Shown: positions 32,501 through 45,308 of the stretch, piece by piece
Layout of the letters: every line of letters starts with the position of its first letter
Numbering within the stretch: the stretch's first letter is position 1
Source: Arcuatula senhousia
Lineage: Eukaryota; Mollusca; Bivalvia; Mytilida; Mytilidae
Reading direction: 5' to 3'
Assembly (NCBI GenBank): GCA_963971305.1
Contig: OZ020303.1
Span: 66,154,867 to 66,218,866, forward strand
Length of the DNA: 64,000 bases
Made by a program: the position numbers and the translations under genes
Notes under the pieces: generated by a model
Databases searched by the model: none
What the model was told of the DNA's origin: nothing
Seen by the model: only the letters and a program-made list of their open reading frames with translations

Positions 32501-35500
32501 CCTTAGATTTTTTTATGTTTTAAGATATTCCAGTTTGTTGTTGCATTATGTTTACAAAATTGAGCAAAATGCATGGTTACTATAAATGTACTGTATTGTC
32601 TTATGAATTACACACACATGTACTTATTTAGTCACACAGCCACAGTAAAGCAATACATATGCGAAATATGTGACAGAATCTACGTCAGGAAAGACAGTCT
32701 AACAAGACACATCCGCAAGGACCATGACGAATTCTCCGATAACTTCAATGCCATTATTACAGAAAAGTTCGCCCCTAGAAAAGCCGCCAAACCAGTTCAA
32801 CCGTGGAAAAAGCCATTCGAGGCTACACCTCTAAAAGAATGGACCACTCCACCAAAATTTCGGATTATTGCTAAAGCGGACATTAAACCAATATCAACGA
32901 GGACCCATATTGAAAACTCCCCGGTCGATTTATTACAAGATCTAGCCATCAGCTCAGATGAAGAATCAGATGATCCCACAACGATGGAACAACAGAAAGA
33001 ACTACCCCCACGTCCACATACACCTCTACAGGATGAACCCACGTACAGAATTAGAGATATGGACAACACCCCCTTGAACAACCCCTTCCCTATTCAACCC
33101 AGGATCTGGTCTATGACTTTCAAACAAGCAATGGGCTACCGCCCATATGCTGCCTACCAAGGCCTTGAAATTTTCCAGAATATCCCCGGAGCACCGCCAT
33201 TCACGGAGAACGTTGGATACGACCCAAACCACATCATATACAGCTATAAAACCAGTAAAAAGGACACTTTTTCGATCTAAAAACATTTTTATTAACATTT
33301 ATTATATTATTTTCATGTTGTATATTTATTTAATTTAATTTACATTACTCGCCATTTACTCTTCTTTTCAACCGCTTCCGGTCTTTTGTATTCTTCCGGT
33401 TAACCGCAACAAATGTACTTAAGTAACGTTATTTTTATATTTCTCTGTCCTGAAGACGCCCGTCTCTGGGCGAAACATGTCGACCTAATAAACGTATTTT
33501 ACCTAACGGTGTAATCTTGGTGTTGAGTCTTTATTACTACTTTGAGTACACATGTACTTATGTACAATCATTACATAATATTGGCTTTGATCCAACAGAT
33601 ATACATGTAATGAAATGGCCCAATTAGGGAAATTCAAAAGGGAAAAAGGGACATTGGAAAACTCTTTGTAAGAAGAGGTTCGGGGTACAACCCCCTTTAT
33701 TTTGGTCTTGCAAGGACACTGTTATATATTTTCATCAGATTGTAACTACTGTAACCTTCATGTATAAAAGAAAAATCTTTGCAGGTGGTTATTTTGTGCA
33801 TGAAAGGATCACATTAATTATTATATAATGTACTTTTTCATTAATTGTCTCCCCTTTCCTCTCTACAATCCATACCATTCTTTATGAAATTGCATGTGGC
33901 TATATATGTACAATGTAGTTAAATCTTGTGAGATATTATACTGCCACTTGTTAGACATGTTAGAGAGGGGTTATATTGGAATTACCTTGTCTGTCTGTAC
34001 ATGTCCATCCATTACAAACTATCGTTACAGATATCTTGGCTTCTGTTGAAGGGATTGATTTCAAATTTGGCACACAGCTTTAAAAGCATGATAAGATGTA
34101 CTGTGCCTCTCCTTTACAGGTCAGTGGTGCATCTGCTTCCTGTTTTCAGAGCCTACTTAGACTTTTTTAAGGGTCAAAATTTTTACCTGCGTCGCCGAAG
34201 GCGAAAGCAGGTCTAGTAGCTGGGTCACTCCGTCCGTCCGTCCGTCCCGCTATGGGGTGCCTGTTTTGTGTAATCTGAATCTCAAAAACCAAACATTAGA
34301 TCTTTCTGAAATACAGATATATTGAAGATGTGCACCTCCCCTTTTGGGGTCATTTTATAATGTCGTTTAGAAATTAGGGGCCCAAAAGGGGCCTAAAAAA
34401 GCGACTTTTTAATTTGTTTCCACAATAACTTTTGTTCTGGTTGACCAAATGCTAAGAAACTTTACAGTAATGTTACTTACCATAAAAGGAAGGGTTGGGC
34501 TGATTTTGGGTGTCCCCTCTGTTTTCGTTTAGAAATTAGAGGTCCAAAGGGGGGAAAAAAGTGACTTTTAACATTTTTTCCACAATAACATTTGTTCTGG
34601 TTGACCGAATGCTATGAAACTTTACAGTAATGTTACTTTCCATTTAAGGAAAGGTTGGGCTGATTTTGGGTGTCCCCTCTTTTTTTGTTTAGAAACTAAG
34701 GGCCCTAAAGGGGCCAAAAAAGCATCTTTTTAATTTGTTTCCACAATAACTTGTTTTGGTAGACCAAATGCTATGAAACTTTACAGTAGTGTTACTGACC
34801 ATAAATTAAAGGGTGGGGATGATTTTGGGTGTCCCCTCTCTTTTTGTTTAGGAATGAGGGGCCCAAAGGGGGCAAAAATGTGACATTTTTTATTTATGGT
34901 CCGATTTAGAAATTTTTTTTTACAAGTTTATTTTGGTCATATATTGGATACAAAATGGAGGATACAATTTTTTCTTGACCCACATTTTCTGTTTAGATGT
35001 AAGGGGACCAAAAGGGGAAAAAATAGAAACTATTTTTTGTCTATTTTTACAATATTGGGTGGCATGTGACAAATATGCTTTGTAAGTCCACCATAGGATG
35101 CAAGTGTCAAAATATTTTGACTGTCCATATTGGGCCTAGAATGTACAGGGCTCAACGTTTTGCCGTGCGACGCAGGGCCAGACATCGATTGGTCTTGTTT
35201 TTTATAACAGATTTCTTGTTTTCTGTTGAAGTTATTGATTTAAAATTTGGCACACAGCTTAAAAATGATTGTACCGTGCCTTTCCTTTCCAGGTCAGTGG
35301 TGCATCTACTTCCTGTTTTCTGAGTCGACTTAAACTTTTATTAAGGTAAAAAAAATTCTTAACAGATTTCTCAACTTCTACTGAAGGGATTGATTTTAAA
35401 TTCGGTACACAGCTTAGCATAACGAGTTGTACAGTGCTTCCCCTTTCCAAGTCAGTCAAGCATCAACTTTCTATTTTCCGCATGGTCAAGTTGTGGTTTC

Positions 35501-38500
35501 CTAAGCACAACTTAGTGCAACCCCTTGTTGAATGTATACATTATTTTTCACACTATTAAACATTGTTAAATGTTATAACATTATAAAACAATCATTTAAC
35601 TTTTATTTGTTCGATCAATATGTAGATTTATGTAGTGTGAAAGCTGATATTGAACTCAACTTTGCTTTGTTCTGCTCCTTTGCTCCACAAACTTGTGTGT
35701 CATAGAAGAACATTTGACAGCTATAATATTACATGTACATCTTTTTGTTCTTTTCAGTGTCTATTCCAATCCTGATTATCAATCTCCATGCCACACCATT
35801 TAAACGTGGATTCTACTGTGACGATGAAAGTTTGATGCACCCACACAAGCCAGACACAGTGCCTACACTAGCCGTCTGTTTTGTTGGTATACTGCTGCCT
35901 GTTGTAGCGGTAGGTATGAGTTTGACACATCCTTATAAGTGAAATGCATGTACATGAAGTATGTTAGGCTTCTATATGAGTATATGTGTAGTACAGGCAT
36001 GTTAATGTTTCTGATTTATGGATGTTAAGTGCATCCACATAAACTGAGCAAATTGCCTACACTAGTGGTCTGTATATTGGTATACTGCTGTGTGTTAATA
36101 TTGAATGTATAAACAGTTAACCTGGAAAGATTTTCACTTAGTTATTACAATAAGAAGAGATAGCAGTATTTTTGCCTTCATTATGCCTATTCTTTAAGAA
36201 AAAACACAAATACATTCAATGCCATGTTTTTATCTATCTTTATTTAATTTCAGATAATTGCAACAGAAGGAGTATTGCTATCAGTTTTCAAAAGAGGAAT
36301 TAGACAAATTACTAAAAACATTATTTATATAAAAACACTATATCGAGTAATCAGTGCCTTCCTATTGGGCTGTGCCATCACACAACTTTCTACAGAGATA
36401 GCGAAATACAGCCTGGGCCGATTGAGGCCACATTTCATCACACTATGTAAGCCCACCATAGCAGGGAATTGTACTGCTTCAACAGGATACATAGAAGACG
36501 ATGTTTGTACGACAACAGATCATGATGCTTTAAAAGAAGCAAGGTACTTGTAAAAATTGTATTAAAAAATGCAAACACAGACAAGACCTAAAAAAGTCAA
36601 ACAATTGAAATAACACACTTACAAAATGTACCAGTACATGATAATCATACCTTTAAGCAAAAAGGACTTGATTTAAAATAGAGAATTAATGGTTTGACTT
36701 CTTATCTGAGAATTGATATTTTAAACTTAAAATAAGATGCTAGCTATCGTTTACTTTCTGGATACATCAAGTCATTTTGTTACCATTGTTTAAAACTCAC
36801 TTGACCTTGTTTAAATGTGTTTCACATGGAATTTTTCACTTAGTCATGGTGATTTTTAATTTTATTGTAAACTACTTGTTTCAACCTGGCTACAAAGCCT
36901 ACATATATATATATTCCCAGCAGTTGTAACATTAATTTGATTATCTACATTTATTACCTTAATCTATTGCCCTTCATACATGTAAGATTGACACATATAA
37001 CTCTACTTGATACGTATGACCTAGTACAAACAATGCCAAATTAGTATTATAAATGAGCATGACTAATCCTTCTATTACAGGTTGTCTTTTCCTTCTGGTC
37101 ATACATCGTTTGCTTTTTATTGTATGCTGTATTTAGTGGTAAGTCTGGTGACCTGTATGCACTTAAATTAAACCCCCAAAAAATATTCAAGTCTTCCTAG
37201 CTAGGTACTAAACATGCTAAATATTTATAGTTGAAGGTTGCAATTGTTTGTGGTCATGTTATTATTTAAAAAAAATGTTCTCTTTAATGGCTATATAAGC
37301 TAATAGTTTGCTCTTTAGACAGAGATATTTATGGGATTTGAAACAATTTTACATGATTCGTCAGATTCCTTGAAATATGTTAATAAGATATTGATATGAA
37401 AACTGTTTACTGACAACATTATTTTGGCAGTAAATGCTAATATTGCACATCCAATCTAAATATATATTTTTGTTTATGGATTTTCTGGGTTTTCTATTTT
37501 CATACTTTGATTAAAATATAATTATTGCATTTTCACGTGTACCTTTTTTGTGGATCTTCATCATGTTCATTGACGGCAAATATATATAAAAAATTAGCGC
37601 ACCCCAAATATTTCTTGATTTACAATATACATGTACATTCACATCTTTTTGTAAAACCATTTACAATGAATCTGCTGAGTCACTCACAGTATAGAAATGT
37701 TCAGTTAATAAAGATGATAAATTATATTGCTTGTAAACTAAGGTTAATGCAATTAACAGTGATTAATGAAGACTGTCTTTTCTGTCATTAATAATGTTTA
37801 ACTGTTATGTCATTGTAAGTTATCATGTATGTTATGTACCTCACCTATGAAAGTGATTGTGAAGTTTCTTTAAAAATCAATTATATTGTTTAACTTTACA
37901 ATATGCATTAAACGTGTAAAAAAAGCCAAAAAATACCAAAAGGACATTTAAAATCCATAAAACTTGAGACAAAACTAGGTGCCACTGAAGACAATGACAT
38001 TACCAAAAGAAAATAAAAAATACAACACACATAACACAATGGAACTGCAAAAAACTGTAAAAAAGTGAAGCAATACACAATATATTTCCAATCTCGGAAA
38101 ACTGATGCTGAGGAATTTATGTAATTTCGCAGTAAAATGAACTTTATATTATCAAATCCTTTAATGTAACTTGCATATTTGTAGGTGTATCTTCAAGTAA
38201 AATTTAAATGGAGGAAGTCTTGGTTAGTTCGTCCATTCATTCAGCTGCTGGTATTTTACATGGCATACTACACAGCGTTATCCAGAATTTCCGATTACAT
38301 GCACCACTGGAGTGATGTACTTGGTGGAGCTGTTTTAGGCTCTGCTGTTTGTATATTCATTGTAAGTACCACATAGAACCCTGTTAATTATCAATTAGGC
38401 TTATCATCACTTGCTATTCATGATAGGGGCTTAGGAAGTAAAGGATTAAATTTTCCACAACCATTTGTGTGAAATTGCTTTCCAGATCATATGATAGAAT

Positions 38501-40244
38501 TCTATGAAACTTGCACAGTGAAATCTAGTGAGAATAACTGTGAAATAAAAAGAATCATCAAAATTTGAAGGACCAAGGAAAGAACTATGATTTTAGAGCA
38601 ATATTGGTTTCTGAAGCATGACTTTTGAAGGTCTTGATAGAATTTCAAAATACTTGCACATATTAAAACTTATAAGATAAAAAGAAACCTATTGATTTAA
38701 AGTCAAAGGTCAAGGTCAAATGTTTTGCTAGGCAGGGGACCTTTTGCCATGCTCTTGTTATTTCAAGCTTTGTTTTTTATTGTTGCTATTTATCATGTTT
38801 ATTTCATCTTCACTTTTTTCATGGCTGTGTTTTTAAAAAGCAGCATTAAACTTTTATTTTTACTTTTAGTTTTATAACACAGAATAAACTTGCAGAACAT
38901 TAAGAAATATAAGAAACTCATGTTTAACCCATTCTGTTTTGGATTTCAGCTAATAACTCTTCCAATCAAACATGAGACTAATACTAAATATAGGAAAAGA
39001 TCAGGATCAAATACATTTTATGAAATCATTTGGTAAAAACAATCATTGTCTTGTAAAATGGCTTTTTACTAACCCATCAAGCTCAAAATGTGTTTACTAA
39101 ACATTTGCTAACATTGCCCATCTCAGAGAACCTTATTTTTTTTCTGTTACTGCTCCACATCTTATTCGAGTGATTTTTACCCACACAGATTGCATTTCTG
39201 TTTGCACCTTTCCATGTTTGTTTTTCAGAATTCTTAGATAGGAAAAAAAAACATGCTGAATGCAGTGAAATTCTTAATATTTTTGTCAAATTCAATCTCT
39301 GTACTTCTCTGTACTATCTTCATGATCATATTATATGAATTCTTTATTATAAGATGGGTGCACTCAACAACTTGGCTTTCAAATAGTTGGTTATATTTTT
39401 TTCTTTTATTATAAATTATAACTTTGTGAATTATTTTCATTCTTTGACTTAAAGAAGTTCTGAACTTTAGAATTGTAGCCTTGTAAATGGGAGTACACAT
39501 GTATATTTTATTGAAAAATGAGTTTATTATTCTCTGTTTGGTGTTCCATTTATCACATTCCACACACATGAGCATTTCTATTCTGCAAAATACAATATGT
39601 ATTTACATGATTATGAAATAGACTACGAGTATATGGTATGGAGTTTGTTTATATATGATTCCACTTAATCTATTTAATAACAATATGTTATTGCATGATT
39701 GCTTCCTAATAAGACTGAACCCTGTAAAGTTTCCAGTATGTACCCGTGTACTTTCCTCGTTCCCTTATTTCAAGTTTAAGTTGTATAGATATTGTTTACT
39801 ATTACTCTTATTCCATCACTTTAAGAAAATTCCAAAAAATGTGCACCTCTGAACTGATTGGAAGATGTTTAACCTGTATTTGTTGTAGTTTTCCTACTAT
39901 AGTCAATGTGAAAAAATAAACTAATTTACTGAATATACATAATTGAAACAAAATGCTTTTAATTATAATTTTCAATATTCCATTTATAAAAAGAGGTGTT
40001 TTACTACATGGATATATAAATTAATTAGAAAAAATGACAAAACATTTAACTTTTACCTTGTTTACAGATATATATGGTGACAGATTTGCCCAAACTTTAC
40101 AATAAGACATCAGCCTGTGCAACCAATTCAGGGCTCCCCCTGTACAAATCCACAAGAACAGAAGAAGGCATGAGTGAGGCATCCTCAAACACAGCATCCT
40201 CAACCAGCAATGGGGATGTCAATCTGAAAATCTCCAGCACTTAA
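29533..40244 (+). CDS. Phospholipid phosphatase (PAP2/LPP family, PLPP1/2/3-like), six exons
   Basis: Likely integral membrane lipid phosphate phosphatase acting on phosphatidate, LPA and related lipids. Exons: 29533-29611, 35758-35909, 36254-36543, 37081-37138, 38185-38361 and 40068-40244. All are GT-AG with consistent phase: 310 aa from ATG 29533, 303 aa from ATG 29554. An in-frame TGA lies at 29518. Numbering from 29554, the three catalytic motifs are complete: C1 KYSLGRLRP (K121-P129), C2 FPSGHTS (H174) and C3 SRISDYMHHWSD (S219-D230, His226). The N-terminal TPFKRGFYCDDES is a family hallmark. Hydrophobic stretches fit six membrane helices. NCT (NCTAS in the loop between C1 and C2) is a possible N-glycosylation site. 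The tail is Ser/Thr-rich. Length matches PLPP1-3 (about 280-310 aa); which paralogue cannot be told. Intron 1 (6.1 kb) holds a hammerhead-bearing element and nested tandem-core elements. Confidence 0.94.
32573..33280 (+). CDS. Zinc-finger ORF of unknown function (intronic, element-borne)
   Basis: An open frame of 235 codons; the element-like part starts near 32634. It contains one C2H2 finger (YICEICDRIYVRKDSLTRHI..H, C-x2-C-x12-H-x4-H). Pro-rich and acidic stretches follow (PWKKPFEATPLKEW, SSDEESDD, PPRPHTPLQDEP) and then a compact C-terminus (SMTFKQAMGYRPYAAYQG, YDPNHIIYSY). I do not recognise the family. The frame is intact, uses more GC than its surroundings, and is collinear with a hammerhead motif 167 nt after its stop. 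The start codon at 32573 may lie in flanking DNA. It could be a nucleic-acid-binding ORF of a retroelement or a captured host fragment. Confidence 0.5.
   Translation: MVTINVLYCLMNYTHMYLFSHTATVKQYICEICDRIYVRKDSLTRHIRKDHDEFSDNFNAIITEKFAPRKAAKPVQPWKKPFEATPLKEWTTPPKFRIIAKADIKPISTRTHIENSPVDLLQDLAISSDEESDDPTTMEQQKELPPRPHTPLQDEPTYRIRDMDNTPLNNPFPIQPRIWSMTFKQAMGYRPYAAYQGLEIFQNIPGAPPFTENVGYDPNHIIYSYKTSKKDTFSI
32634..33540 (+). mobile_element. Retroelement-like unit: C2H2 ORF followed by hammerhead ribozyme motif
   Basis: A compositionally distinct (GC-richer) block in an AT-rich intron. A reading frame with one C2H2 zinc finger (to 33280) is followed by about 165 nt of AT-rich and CCGG-bearing spacer, a minimal hammerhead motif (33447-33484) and AATAAA (about 33487). 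Minimal hammerheads of this shape are known from Penelope-like retroelements and retrozymes. No reverse transcriptase or GIY-YIG sequence is present, so it would be non-autonomous or a 5'-truncated fragment. Limits approximate. Confidence 0.55.
33447..33484 (+). ncRNA. Minimal hammerhead ribozyme motif
   Basis: In order: GUC (stem I 5'), CUGAAGA (conserved core, variable position 7 = A), CGCCC, loop GUCUCU, GGCG partner strand (stem II), GAAA, stem III AC-AU-GU, cleavage triplet GUC ending at 33481, then GAC (stem I 3', pairing with GUC 33447-33449). All canonical core nucleotides are present. The two-base-pair stem III is what Penelope-like and retrozyme hammerheads have. Predicted cleavage after 33481. 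Activity is inferred. Confidence 0.72.
33985..35530 (+). repeat. Tandem-core element split by a second one
   Basis: Core copies containing ATTTGGCACACAGCTT and GGTCAGTGGTGCATCT occur at about 34055-34165 and 35245-35330, with a third diverged copy at about 35395-35470. The right end is a hairpin, CTAAGCACAACTTAG, followed by TGCAACCCCTTGTTG. Between 34194 and 35202 it is interrupted by another element. Confidence 0.75.
34194..35202 (+). repeat. Pearl-like element nested in another, ~165-bp core
   Basis: Left hairpin ACCTGCGTCGCCGAAGGCGAAAGCAGGT, then (CCGT)n at about 34228-34246, three core units (each with GCTATGAAACTTTACAGTA or close variants), diverged tail, and right end CGTGCGACGCAGGGCCAG...GGTCTTGTTT. 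No gene. Confidence 0.82.
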
Positions 40245-42499
40245 CAGCACTGATATTTATTGACTTGCAAAAATTTTTGTTTGTGCATATAAATTCTATA
40301 TTCTTGAAAGGAACTTGGTTCACAATATTCACTGGCCTATTGATATGGGCTTTTCTAGATATATTTACATGAATTGTTTTTAACCTTCCAATGTATTTGT
40401 GCTAACAAATGTACCATGACCTGAACAAAATTATGCATTTCAATGCAAAATTTAGTTTTTGATTTCATTGTTTAGATAATTCAATACTATGCCACTATAT
40501 TGTAAGTAAAGTTTTATCAAGCACAAAATATGAAGAGTTGTTTCAAATAACATATTTTTTCTTTGAAAATCAAATTTTATTGGTGTGAATGCCCCAAAAG
40601 GACAAGATATGATAAATTTTCCCCCAAATTCAGAATTTTTAAAAACTTATCTAATTGAGGTAAAACAATTCTATATAACAGTCAGAAGGGTAGTCAGAAT
40701 GAGACAAAAGAATATGCGCTCTTCAGTAAATAAGGTAGAATTTGATACGGGATGTTTACGTAGTAACTATGGGCATTAAAAGTTTATTAGAGCAACTTTT
40801 AAAATAAAATGTGATATAAAATATGTAAAATGAAAGTAAACAACACCGAATTTGCCTTGGTTTATTAAATATGCAGCGTGAAAAGAGCACATTTCTTATG
40901 TTAAGTGATATTATGAGGTCTGATTTCCTTTGTGACAAATAAAACATCATGCTCCTAAAAATCTGAAAAAACATATCCAACAGATAAGACTCCATTCTTT
41001 CTGATAAAAAATTCCTGAACCCGTCGCTATAGCAATATTGATAAAAATGATTGTCAAAGTTGTGCAAATTTCATAGGTTATTTGTGAATCCCCCTTTCTA
41101 AATATAGAAATTTCATTCATAAAATAGATAAACATTGAGAGTATCTCATACCCAGCTAAAAATAGCAATGGTCTACTCGACTTCCTAAAATATTTTTTCT
41201 TTAATTCTGCAATATATAAGGGCTTAACTGGTGAAACTGTTTAGATTTTACTTTTTTTTAATATAATGCATGTCTTTATAATAAAATGATAATAAGCAAA
41301 TGTAAAACTCTAATCGTCTCCCTTCATTTGCCTAGCAAGGTTTTAAACTTGCTTGTGACAAAAAAAAACATTTTTCTCTGATTTCCTTAAAATTTTGTCA
41401 ACAAAAAATGCATAAGATTGGTCGCCATCTGTCAAAGTATGTAACCCTTCGCACTTACCATTATTTTTTAAATTCAACATGTTTATCACCTTTATAGAGT
41501 TCCGGTTATTCCTTAGAGATAATAAATTCCTTTTTTGTCACATATTATTATTCCATGCGTAAAACATATTAACTAAGAAAAAAGAACAATTTTTTGTCCA
41601 TTCACATGTACCCTAACTTGAAAATGACCATGACCTACTTTTTATTAATCGAAAGATTAAGTTGGTGATTTCAGCTCATCGCGTCATTCAAAATTATGTG
41701 TTTTTCGAAACAGTTAGACATACAAATTATTTACAAGGGAGATAATATTTTGTCACCACCTTTCTGACTGATAAGTTCTTAGATGAACAAAGCAAAGAAA
41801 AAAAAAATTTTTTAAATGTGTAAAAACTACATAATTGTGAAAAAGTGCTGAAATCATGCAAATTTTGAGTGTTTTTTAGCACTACAATAATTTGTGTAAA
41901 TAATCATTTATAACAAAGAAACTAACCACAAAGATATTTTTGTGGTGAGTTTCTTTGTTATAAATGATTATTTACACAAATTATTGTAGTGGTACATGTG
42001 TTGCTCATATTTGAATTTGCCAAGAACCACTATCAATTGCAGTTTTTTTTTACAGTTTTCACCAAATCACAATTTTAAATCCACTTTCGGTAACTATTTT
42101 TACATCACAATGGACAGCTTTAATCAAATTCATGCTGATATTGTAAATTATAACTAATCTAAAGTATAAATTGGATATTTCCAGCTCATTTTAACAATTT
42201 CAAAATTTGGGGGCAAAATTGGGCTCTTATCATACCTTGTCCTTTGGTACATGTACCTTAAAATAAATATAACCCATGTTAATTTTGAATTTAAGTGCCT
42301 TTCTAGGGAATGATCTAGTGTTTTGGAACATCTCTGTTCTTTGACGATCTCTTAAAATCAAGTTTGTACAAATATAATTTATTTTGTAATAGTGCTGCTG
42401 TTGGTATATTTATTATTGTATAAACAGATTGTTAATTTATTATATTTTGATGAAATAATAATATAAAAAGAAATGTCCTGAAACTTTTTTTCTTATTTT
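40245..42499. other. Phosphatase 3' flank, no gene seen
   Basis: AT-rich. The first AATAAA-like signal after the stop is at about 40804 (AAAATAAAATG), so the 3' UTR end is uncertain. Contains the 112-bp palindrome at 41880-41991. Short reading frames lack splice context or family features. Confidence 0.5.
41880..41991. repeat. 112-bp near-perfect palindrome
   Basis: Arms of 53 bp (41880-41932 and 41939-41991) differ at one position and are separated by a 6-base loop. Arms begin CACTACAATAATTTGTG and end CACAAA. No ORF. Flanking target duplication not evident. Confidence 0.9.
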
Positions 42500-43800
42500 T
42501 TGTCTTGCCTGTGACGAATAGTTGCGGAAGCAAGACATAGGTATTACTTTCCGGTGGAGGAAGCGGTGCGTCATAAACTTTTTTGTAAGACTTTTGTGGA
42601 AAATGAATTACTTGAAAAGTAAAATAGCCAGGCATCTGATATTTGGTATACAGACAGTCCAGTCTGTGGTCTATGCAACTGTCACCATGTCAGATGACCT
42701 TGACCCCATTTTCACGCTCCAGTGACTCTGTGAACTTAGATCTTTTTCAGGCCGAAAAATTCTTTGTAAGACTTATGTAGAAAATGAATTACTTGAAAAG
42801 TATAATAGCTAGGCATCTGATTTTTGGTATACAGACAGTCCAGGTTATGGTCTATGGAACTGTCACCATGCCATGTGACCCTGACCCCATTTTAACGCTC
42901 CAGTGACTCTGTGAACTTAAATCTTTTTTTCAGGCTGAAAACTTCTTTGTAAGACTTTTGTGGAAAATGAATTACTTGAAAAAAAGAATAGCCAGGCATC
43001 TGATATTTGGTATACAGACAGTCCAGTCTGTGGTCTATGCAACTGTCACCATGTCATATGACCTTGACCCCATTTTCACGCTCCAGTGACCCTGTGAACT
43101 TAGATTTTTTTCAGGCCGAAAAGTTCTTTGTAAGACTTATGTAGAAAATGAATTACTTGAAAAGTATAATAGCTAGGCATCTGATTTTTGGTATACAGAC
43201 AGTCCAGGTTATGGTCTATGCAACTGTCATCATGCCATGCGACCTTGACCCTATTTTCAGGCTTCAGTGACTCTGTAAACTTTTGTCTTTTTCCGGCTGA
43301 AAACTTCTTTGTTCGACTTTTGTGGAAAATGAATTACTTGAAAAGTATAATAGTTAGGCATCTGATTTTTGGTATACAGACAGTTCAGGTTATGGTCTAG
43401 GCAACTGTCATCATGCCATGTGACCTTGAACCCATTTTCATGCTTCAGTGACTCGGTGAACTTTTGTCTTTTTCTAGCTTTACACTTTTTTGTAAGAATT
43501 TAATTTGTGGAAAAAGATTAATAGCTAGACATCTGATATTGATGAATTAGATTAGGGTTTTTGTGTCTGTCACAATGTCATCTGACCTTGACTTCATTTT
43601 TACACTAAATGACTGTTAATATTGTTTTTTTGTGTTCAGTCTTTTATGTTAAGTCTGTTTCTCAGAGACTATGATATCTAGAATCATTTTAGTTAGCCCA
43701 CAGGTAAATGCCAAGAATTAACGAATGTATAGTTGAATAACTAGGTATTCAGATGGTATTCCAGCAGGCGAGACATACTTTAGTGTTAACTCTTGTTTCC
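42500..43800 (+). repeat. Pearl-like element, 5-6 x 181-bp tandem core
   Basis: Left hairpin GTCTTGCCTG...GCAAGAC. AAATGAATTACTTGAAAA recurs at about 42601, 42782, 42965, 43146 and 43327 (181-183 bp), with an eroded sixth unit at about 43490. Right end GGCGAGACATAC...TTAACTCTTGTTTC. Reading frames here are artefacts of the repeat. Confidence 0.88.
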
Positions 43801-45308
43801 TTTGATTGTTGCATACATTTCTTGATTTTGAATTGTTTTGACACTTAAATGTAATAATAAGACTGTTGAGCAGTTAAATGTAATACATATTTAATACCAT
43901 TAAACTTTTCTCTATGCAATGTAATGTATTTTTTAGAAGAAGTGTTGTCTCATGAATATTTTATTTCAATATTTATCTACACATATCTTATATATTGAAT
44001 ATAGAAAGTAACAAAATCTGCAAATCTCCATTTTGCACTATGCAATTTTGTGAATGATTATTGTTTTATATATTTACAAAATAAAAATTTGAATTCTATA
44101 ATGTCTGAGTTGAAGGGCCTGGTTCGCTAAGTGCAATATTTGGCCCTAAATTTGGCTTTCAAACCTTTCTTTACTTCAACAGTTTTTTGCCATAAGTTGA
44201 ATTTTTGTACTTGAAAGATAATAAATAACAGTTTCATCCAATTTGGACTTTCTATAAGTGGTTATTTTAGACAATTTGATAAAAATCATCAAAATTTACC
44301 AAATTTTTCATAGTTTTTGGAGGATGTAGATGTAAAGCCACACTTCACTCCCAAATTATTTGCATTAGATATATTCATCTTGTTATGTTTAAACAATAAG
44401 ATAGAAAACTTTTAAGGGACAGGTTGCTACACATCTAAAGGTGTCAACAAATTAGAATAAGAATAAGTTTTGTAAATAATACCATGACTGAAATTTTTGT
44501 ATATGTTTCATTATCATTCGTGGGGTATCTATTTTCCTTGTTTTCATGGGTAGCCTTCATCCAGGAATTTTGATACCCAATGAAAAAGAAATTTAACATT
44601 GATCTGTATGCTGGAGACATCAGAACCACACTTTTTCAACAAATCAGGAAAATTGGTACAGTACCCACAAAAATAAATGAATCCACATTATATACTTTCC
44701 TGGATTTTAAACATGAATTAGGTGAACATGTATCTGTTATTTACCAATATAGGCATGTTATTACTATCTTGTTATAATTTTGAGGTTAAAACACATGTAG
44801 GAAAGATTTTGCTGATAATTTAGAATCAGAGATTTGATAAATATATAATTATGCGAATATATATATTTTTTTAAAAACATTCCCTTTTCACAAATATTTC
44901 ACATTAATGATTTTCTGCTGGAAGGAAGATTAGATATGCAATTTGAAAATTTACACAAAAATGTATATATATATTTTTTTATAAGACTTCCATCAGATAA
45001 ATGTATGTTCTATATGTGGTGTCAACCTTTACATTTTGTATTAATCAGAATTTTATTTTACTATTGTAAACCTAATACAATTTTTAATATGTATGCAATT
45101 TGCACCTTATGCAACTTTTATTTAATGATTTTGATATTGTGAAATTCAAAAAGGCCTGAATTTATTATCAGATTTTTACCTATTCTTTTGCCTTTTCTGT
45201 CTTTGTCACTATGCATGTTTTTGTATGTTCAATGTTTTCATTATATTTTGAATAATGTTGACAATCACATTCATATATGAACTTTTGTGTTACATATGCA
45301 ATTTACTT
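43801..45308. other. Intergenic, no gene seen
   Basis: AT-rich. Includes AATAAA at about 44079 and the eroded MITE copy at 44495-44692. No exon-like stretches on either strand. Confidence 0.5.
44495..44692. repeat. Eroded MITE of the CTGTGG...CCACAG family, copy 3
   Basis: Internal blocks match the copy at 22686 (TTTCATTATCATTCG near the left, GAAATTTAACATTGATCTG, AATAAATGAATCCACA at the right). The left terminal CTGTGG is lost. Confidence 0.6.

Noticed and set aside
32797..33298. Minus-strand frames opposite the zinc-finger ORF
   Set aside because: Shadow frames; the plus strand has the C2H2 finger and is collinear with the hammerhead motif.
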